From NCBI GenBank assembly GCA_035606335.1, contig DATNFP010000165.1, positions 1 to 11,188 of the forward strand: DNA of 11,188 nucleotides, read 5' to 3'. This DNA is from DATNFP01 sp035606335. Its GTDB lineage: Bacteria; Bacteroidota; Bacteroidia; Chitinophagales; Chitinophagaceae. Both the position numbers and the translations under genes were made by a program. Under the pieces are notes generated by a model. It worked only from the letters and a program-made list of their open reading frames with translations. It ran no database searches and was not told where the DNA came from. Below are positions 6,812 through 11,188 of this stretch, in pieces (within the stretch, counting starts at the first letter, position 1; each line of letters starts with the position of its first letter).

Positions 6812-9412
6812 GTGTCTAAAAACAGTTATAAAATGCGTGTGCGTTTTACAGGGGCTTTTATTTTATTCATCTGCTTTGCAGTCTCTCTATTATCTCTATC
6901 TGGTTGTAATAGTAAGTTGCGTACTATGCATCCTAAGCCAATTGGAGATGACGAAGAAAAGCTTGAAGAGTGGAAAGCTGCTTATATAGAATTGATACAT
7001 CGTGCGGCACCAGGTACAGACTGGAGAGCAATTGAAAAGCAAAATGCACGTGTCGAATTTCAGCAGAAAGAATTATTAGGAAGGCTTGCCAAAACAACAG
7101 GCTCATTTGCAGATGGCAATATTGCAGGAGCATGGTACGAAAGGGGTAATAATAACCAGGCAGGCAGAATGGATATTTTCTCATACGTGCCAACTACAGG
7201 TGTTTTGTATGGAATGTCAGATGGAGGCAGTGTATGGAAGACGAAGTTACCAACGGGCAACTGGACATTAGTGAGCGATGCAATGCTGTTTAATACATCA
7301 GTGCTAGCTACAATGCAGGTAGGTAAGCAAACCCGCGTGTTTTTATCGGATGATACCAATGTTGTTTATTCAGATAATGATGGTCGTTCATTTAAAACTT
7401 CGAATGGCATTTCTTTTCCTATAGCATGGGGTGGTAATAGTATTGTGCAGGTATATCCTGTAAATGACACAACCCAAACTGTTTATTGCCTTACATATGG
7501 ATGGGATGCTGTTTCATGGACGCCACATTACTTTCTATATGCCTCTGCAGATAATGGTGAAAATTTTAATCTGATTAAAACATTCAATTATCAATCGAAC
7601 AACCAGGTGTCGCTATACGCGCCTATTGATTTTATAGGAACGCTATATGCTCTTTGTGTATCAAGTGGTGGCAGTGACACCCTTTTTGAGATAAGAAGTG
7701 GTACTGTTTCGATATTGAATTCAATAACGGCTTTCCCTACAGCGACAAATACAGTGGATATGAAATGTCTTGTAGCAGGTGGTATTACTCATTTTTATGC
7801 TTTAGTTGGCGGTAGCAGTATTTATCATTCAACAGATTTTGGTAAGACATGGAGTTTGCAAAGCACAATTCCTGCCGACAATGGCAACCTGCTTGGATTA
7901 TCTACCACGGATACAAACTATGTGATGTATGGAAGCGTAGAAGCACACCGTAGTGCCGACGGCGGACAAACATGGAATCTTGTAAATGCTTGGGGAGATT
8001 ATTATGCTGCGATAGCAACCAAGCTTCACGCGGATATAAGAAGCATTAACTTCTTTCGCGACACAAGCGGTGGTGAATTTTCCATTATCGGGACTGATGG
8101 CGGCGCATACTTATCAAATAATCATTTAGTTACTGTTTCGAATTTATGCCTGAAAGGATTGCGTGTCAACCAGCTTTGGGATGAAATATCCCCTGTTAGC
8201 AACAGCGATATTATTTTTGGTGGTGCGCAAGACCAGGGGCTTCAATTTTCGGATTCAAGTAACGGCAAAAATGTAATTAATGCGCAACAATTACTTTCTG
8301 GCGATTACGGACAGTTACGTATAACCCGCAACGATAGCTCTCTTTGGGCTTTATATCCGGGGGGAACAATAACCGTGTATCGCAATTTTACAGCACCTGT
8401 TTACCAGGGAGGCTGGGAGATGCCGGGTACACAAAAGCCAAACGCAGCATGGATGCTACCAACGTCGGATTATTTTACAAGTGGCACAAAAGACGAAATA
8501 CTTGTGGGAGGCGGCAACTTAACTGGCGGATCAGGTTCTTACCTAATAAAGCTTACAGCGTCAACGGTGGGAAGCTTTGATATAACAGCTACACAATTTC
8601 CTTATGAATTTCGTTCTCACTCCAATAGTGGTACATCAGGTATCTCCAGTATAGCAGTTTCGCACATCAACAATCAACTCATTTACGTAGCCACGGAAGA
8701 CGGTACATTTTTTCATAGTTTGGATGGAGGTATAACATGGACAAAGAGTACAACATTTAAAGATGTTACCGGCTTCTGGTTGTATGGTGCGTGTATTTTG
8801 CCAGGCAAAGATTCTGATAATGTAGTTTATTATGGCGGCAGTGGTTACAGCAATCCGGCGGTATATGTATCGAGGGATTACGGACAGACGTTTACGCCCA
8901 TGAGCAATGGATTGCCTAATACGCTTGTAAACCGGTTAGCTGCATCTCCCGACGAATCGATCCTTTTTGCAGCAACTGATGCAGGGCCTTATGCTTACGT
9001 GAAAAAAGATGCGAAGTGGTATAGTCTTGCTGATGCAACTACTCCTACACAAATCTGGAACTCCGTGCAATATATTGAAGGTGCAAATGTAGTACGCTTT
9101 GGTACCTATGGCAGAGGTATCTGGGACTTACAAGTTAAAGCACCCGTTACTGCTGTGGCATCTATTCTGCCAGCCACAATGGAGCTGCAATTAGTTCCTA
9201 ACCCGGTGAAGGGAGGAGGGATGATGAAAATAATATCGCCGGCGCAGGACAATATAAATATAACCTTCACAGCAATGGATGGTAGAAATATCTGGAATCA
9301 AAATGTGGCTGCCAATTCCACGTTTAATATACCTAATCTGCAACCCGGAATCTACGTTTACAAGATTACCAAAGGCAATGCTGCAAAAACAGGAATAGTA
9401 TCCATTCAATAA
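6812..9412 (+). CDS. Asp-box beta-propeller protein with T9SS C-terminal sorting domain
   Basis: This 866-residue exported protein has a hydrophobic signal at about 12-31 ending in the lipobox LSGC (Cys32). A helical, charged stretch (about 40-95) comes next. The propeller begins with GAWYERGNNNQAGR and continues to about residue 780. Six Asp-box (BNR/sortilin-like, SxDxGxTW) motifs are visible at 187-194, 245-252, 340-347, 381-388, 636-643 and 687-694. GGAQDQGLQFS is another typical segment of VPS10-like propellers. Residues about 794-866 begin LVPNPVKGG and end in YVYKITKGNAAKTGIVSIQ, a type A T9SS sorting domain. Such propellers bind glycans or proteins or act as glycosidases, but no catalytic set is recognisable here. 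GTG at 6812 is the first start after an in-frame TAG. ATG at 6833 is an alternative that keeps the signal. Having both a lipobox and a T9SS domain is odd. Confidence 0.88.
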   Translation: MSKNSYKMRVRFTGAFILFICFAVSLLSLSGCNSKLRTMHPKPIGDDEEKLEEWKAAYIELIHRAAPGTDWRAIEKQNARVEFQQKELLGRLAKTTGSFADGNIAGAWYERGNNNQAGRMDIFSYVPTTGVLYGMSDGGSVWKTKLPTGNWTLVSDAMLFNTSVLATMQVGKQTRVFLSDDTNVVYSDNDGRSFKTSNGISFPIAWGGNSIVQVYPVNDTTQTVYCLTYGWDAVSWTPHYFLYASADNGENFNLIKTFNYQSNNQVSLYAPIDFIGTLYALCVSSGGSDTLFEIRSGTVSILNSITAFPTATNTVDMKCLVAGGITHFYALVGGSSIYHSTDFGKTWSLQSTIPADNGNLLGLSTTDTNYVMYGSVEAHRSADGGQTWNLVNAWGDYYAAIATKLHADIRSINFFRDTSGGEFSIIGTDGGAYLSNNHLVTVSNLCLKGLRVNQLWDEISPVSNSDIIFGGAQDQGLQFSDSSNGKNVINAQQLLSGDYGQLRITRNDSSLWALYPGGTITVYRNFTAPVYQGGWEMPGTQKPNAAWMLPTSDYFTSGTKDEILVGGGNLTGGSGSYLIKLTASTVGSFDITATQFPYEFRSHSNSGTSGISSIAVSHINNQLIYVATEDGTFFHSLDGGITWTKSTTFKDVTGFWLYGACILPGKDSDNVVYYGGSGYSNPAVYVSRDYGQTFTPMSNGLPNTLVNRLAASPDESILFAATDAGPYAYVKKDAKWYSLADATTPTQIWNSVQYIEGANVVRFGTYGRGIWDLQVKAPVTAVASILPATMELQLVPNPVKGGGMMKIISPAQDNINITFTAMDGRNIWNQNVAANSTFNIPNLQPGIYVYKITKGNAAKTGIVSIQ

Positions 9413-9460
9413 TTTCAAAGAGCAGCAAATCCTTGTAGATAAAATACTCGTAAGATATGT

Positions 9461-10111
9461 ATGAACAAGGAAGTTTTTATAACTGGTGGCACCGGTTACA
9501 TAGGCAAGAGATTCATTAACCTGTTATTAAAAGACGGCTACTCAGTAAAGGCATTGATCCGAAAAGGTTCGGAGAATAAGTTGCCTGAAGGTTGTAGCTA
9601 TATTGTTGCTAACCCGTTTAATGAAAACACCTTTGCAAAGGATATTCCTGCAGGATGTACCTTTATACAACTGCTTGGAACAAGCCATCCTGGACCAAAG
9701 AAAAAAGACCTTTTCAAAACTATTGACCTTTTATCTGCACAGGTATCTGCAAAAGCTGCAAAGCTGGCTGGTGCAGGACATTTTGTTTATGTGAGTGTCG
9801 CGCAGACACCAACGAACGTGATGAAAGATTTTCAACAATGCCGTGCTGAAGGTGAAATCGCCATCAAAGAAACGGGAGTAAAAGCAACCTTTATACGTCC
9901 CTGGTATGTAGTAGGCCCCGGCCATTATTGGCCATTGTTTTTTCTTCCTGTTTTTAAAATATTGGAATTAATTCCAGCTACTTCTAAAAAAGCTAAAGCG
10001 TTGCGACTTGTTTCATTACATCAAATGCTAAAAGCTCTCTTATATGTTGTTCAAAACCCTCCTGATAATCTTCGTATCATGGAGATAGACCAAATCAGAA
10101 AAATAAAATAA
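9461..10111 (+). CDS. NAD(P)-binding Rossmann protein, atypical SDR/epimerase-like
   Basis: This 216-residue cytoplasmic protein begins with a dinucleotide-binding motif GGTGYIG (9-15; GxxGxxG at 9, 12, 15) in a beta-alpha-beta unit. It continues with features of the NmrA/NDUFA9-like atypical short-chain dehydrogenases: FIQLLGTSHPGP (68-79), HFVYVSVAQ (107-115), RAEGEIAIKETGVKATFIRP (128-147) and VVGPGHYWP (150-158). The classical YxxxK catalytic pair is not apparent: Tyr110 is followed by VSVAQ. It may therefore bind NAD(P)H without a typical SDR reaction, or use another residue. At 216 residues it is short for this group, with a trimmed C-terminal substrate region. It lies 48 nt after the propeller gene with no terminator between, so read-through is possible, and converges with the M23 gene. 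The substrate is unknown. Confidence 0.8.
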   Translation: MNKEVFITGGTGYIGKRFINLLLKDGYSVKALIRKGSENKLPEGCSYIVANPFNENTFAKDIPAGCTFIQLLGTSHPGPKKKDLFKTIDLLSAQVSAKAAKLAGAGHFVYVSVAQTPTNVMKDFQQCRAEGEIAIKETGVKATFIRPWYVVGPGHYWPLFFLPVFKILELIPATSKKAKALRLVSLHQMLKALLYVVQNPPDNLRIMEIDQIRKIK

Positions 10112-10136
10112 CTATAAATCAACCTGCTTTTATAAC

Positions 10137-11024
10137 CTAAAATAACAAATATTCTCTGCCATCAAATTTTATGAAAAGTGGTTTTTCTCTATACCAGGGA
10201 ATACCTGCATGCGTGTTTATATGCGCCTGTATATGCAGGTGCGGTTCTATTGTAAAGCCCGAATTTCCAGCGCAACCGAGAGGCTGCCCTACATGTACTG
10301 TATCTCCTTTATGTACAAATACATTCCTTTGTTTTATGTGCGCAAGGAAGACATAAAAAGTTCCTGCGTCTATCAGTATTTGATTCGCATGCCCAGGGCC
10401 TTTCACTCTATTAGGTGGAGTGTTGTCAGGATTGGTATCAATAGTACGCACAACTATTCCATTGCAAGGACTGTATATTGTATCTCCGAATGTTGTGTAA
10501 CCATTTGGATCGTGTGAAAATATTTTATTCGCCCTATTGCCAAAACTATTCAACTTTATAATATCCATAGCGTAGATCGCTCCCCGATAACCATAGTGAA
10601 ATAAATTAGTCGGCAATCCCTTACCTCCCTGGAATACCATATATTGCCCATGTTTAAAAGGGAATGATAGATTTACAGTCTCTGGTTTTCCTGTTGTTCC
10701 TGTGTAATACGATATAATTAATGCGCCAAGCAAAACGGTGAACAGCAGGTTGAAAAACTTCTTCTTATGAGAATAAGGTAAAACTTTTCTTTTCCTAAAA
10801 ATGCGGGTAACAATTATTGCCAGTAAGCAAATACCAAAAACATATTTTGCATAGACAGACAAAAACACCCAGGCGCCATACAGGTAAATAAAAATACTTG
10901 TAAATAGAACTATTAAAATGCGATGCCAGGTATCATTGCCACCACTCTCAGCAATCTTCCAAAACCTATATATGCACCATAGTGCAATTAAAATAGTAAT
11001 TAAGAGAAGACTATAGACAATCAT
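10137..11024 (-). CDS. Membrane-anchored M23 (LytM) family peptidase
   Basis: This 295-residue protein has about four N-terminal membrane helices (about 2-20, 36-56, 58-75, 92-107). A M23/LytM metallopeptidase domain follows, outside the membrane. The zinc-site residues look present: His143 in LFHYGYRG, Asp154 in YAMDI, His229 in VFLAHIKQ, and His262/His264 in GNSGFTIEPHLHIQ. The spacing from His143 to Asp154 is longer than the classic HxxxD, as in the QRYALDF-like subgroup. M23 enzymes cut peptidoglycan cross-links, usually Gly-Gly or D-Ala-mDAP bonds; here the bond is not predictable. The gene starts 19 nt after the end of mqo on the same strand, so it may be the second gene of an operon. 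The multi-helix anchor is unusual, since most M23 proteins have a signal peptide or one helix. Confidence 0.85.
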   Translation of the reverse strand: MIVYSLLLITILIALWCIYRFWKIAESGGNDTWHRILIVLFTSIFIYLYGAWVFLSVYAKYVFGICLLAIIVTRIFRKRKVLPYSHKKKFFNLLFTVLLGALIISYYTGTTGKPETVNLSFPFKHGQYMVFQGGKGLPTNLFHYGYRGAIYAMDIIKLNSFGNRANKIFSHDPNGYTTFGDTIYSPCNGIVVRTIDTNPDNTPPNRVKGPGHANQILIDAGTFYVFLAHIKQRNVFVHKGDTVHVGQPLGCAGNSGFTIEPHLHIQAHINTHAGIPWYREKPLFIKFDGREYLLF

Positions 11025-11043
11025 ATAATAAGCTACAACATTA

Positions 11044-11188
11044 TTATACCTGTTCGGCGACTTTTAGATTAAGAACCTCGCTTGTCCATGCCCTGGCTTC
11101 ATCACAAAGCCTGGGGTTATCAGCTAACGACTGACCATAGGATGGTATCATTTGCTTTAGTTTGTTTTGCCATTCGTCAGAATGAAGT
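11044..11188 (-). CDS. mqo: Malate:quinone oxidoreductase, C-terminal fragment (partial)
   Basis: The minus strand from the right edge reads an open frame of 47 residues ending at TAA (11044-11046). The sequence includes EWQNKLKQMIPSYGQSLAD and ARAWTSEVLNL, which I recognise as the conserved C-terminus of Mqo. Mqo is a FAD-linked, membrane-associated enzyme that oxidises malate to oxaloacetate and reduces quinone, bypassing soluble malate dehydrogenase. The rest of the gene lies outside the window. The M23 peptidase gene follows 19 nt downstream. Confidence 0.8.
   Translation of the reverse strand, partial: LHSDEWQNKLKQMIPSYGQSLADNPRLCDEARAWTSEVLNLKVAEQV

Noticed and set aside
9413..9460. 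Search for a terminator or promoter between the propeller and Rossmann genes
   Set aside because: The 48-nt gap shows no hairpin with a T tract and no TAnnTTTG box, so neither is reported.
10112..10136. Shared terminator between the convergent Rossmann and M23 genes
   Set aside because: The 25-nt gap holds no inverted repeat able to form a stable stem, only a TTTTATAA-type AT run.

Overview
The window looks like chromosomal DNA of a Bacteroidota bacterium, most likely in or near the Chitinophagaceae. Three things point there. First, one large secreted protein ends in a type IX secretion (T9SS) sorting domain. Second, several genes have almost no Shine-Dalgarno sequence but carry TAnnTTTG-like -7 boxes. 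Third, the protein families fit: a secreted C1 peptidase, a ZU5-like lipoprotein and a BioF2/FemAB-type acyltransferase. Base composition is moderately AT-rich and looks uniform. I see no mobile element, CRISPR array, RNA gene or clear sign of recent transfer.

Layout. Bases 39-2254 hold a LolC/E-type (FtsX-fold) ABC permease followed after 29 nt by a GNAT/FemAB-like acyltransferase, probably one transcription unit. Bases 2354-4233 hold grpE and dnaJ, the co-chaperones of DnaK, closed by an intrinsic terminator whose stem contains the dnaJ stop codon. Bases 4358-5539 encode a secreted bleomycin-hydrolase-type cysteine peptidase, followed by a strong 14-bp hairpin terminator. Bases 5622-6551 (minus strand) encode a lipoprotein of unknown role that converges on that terminator. 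A 260-bp divergent intergenic region separates it from an 866-residue Asp-box (sortilin/VPS10-like) beta-propeller protein with a T9SS C-terminal domain (6812-9412). A small NAD(P)-binding Rossmann protein follows (9461-10111). On the minus strand, a multi-pass membrane protein with a LytM/M23 peptidase domain (10137-11024) lies directly downstream of the C-terminal end of malate:quinone oxidoreductase, which runs off the right edge.

Functionally this is mostly a housekeeping and cell-envelope neighbourhood: lipoprotein/envelope export, chaperone cofactors, envelope proteolysis, cell-wall hydrolysis and surface protein display. I did not find a convincing new multi-gene system. The points most worth a second look are the combination of a lipobox and a T9SS sorting domain on one protein, the tight placement of promoter boxes against start codons at the permease and at grpE, the terminator overlapping the dnaJ stop codon, and the membrane-anchored M23 protein next to mqo.
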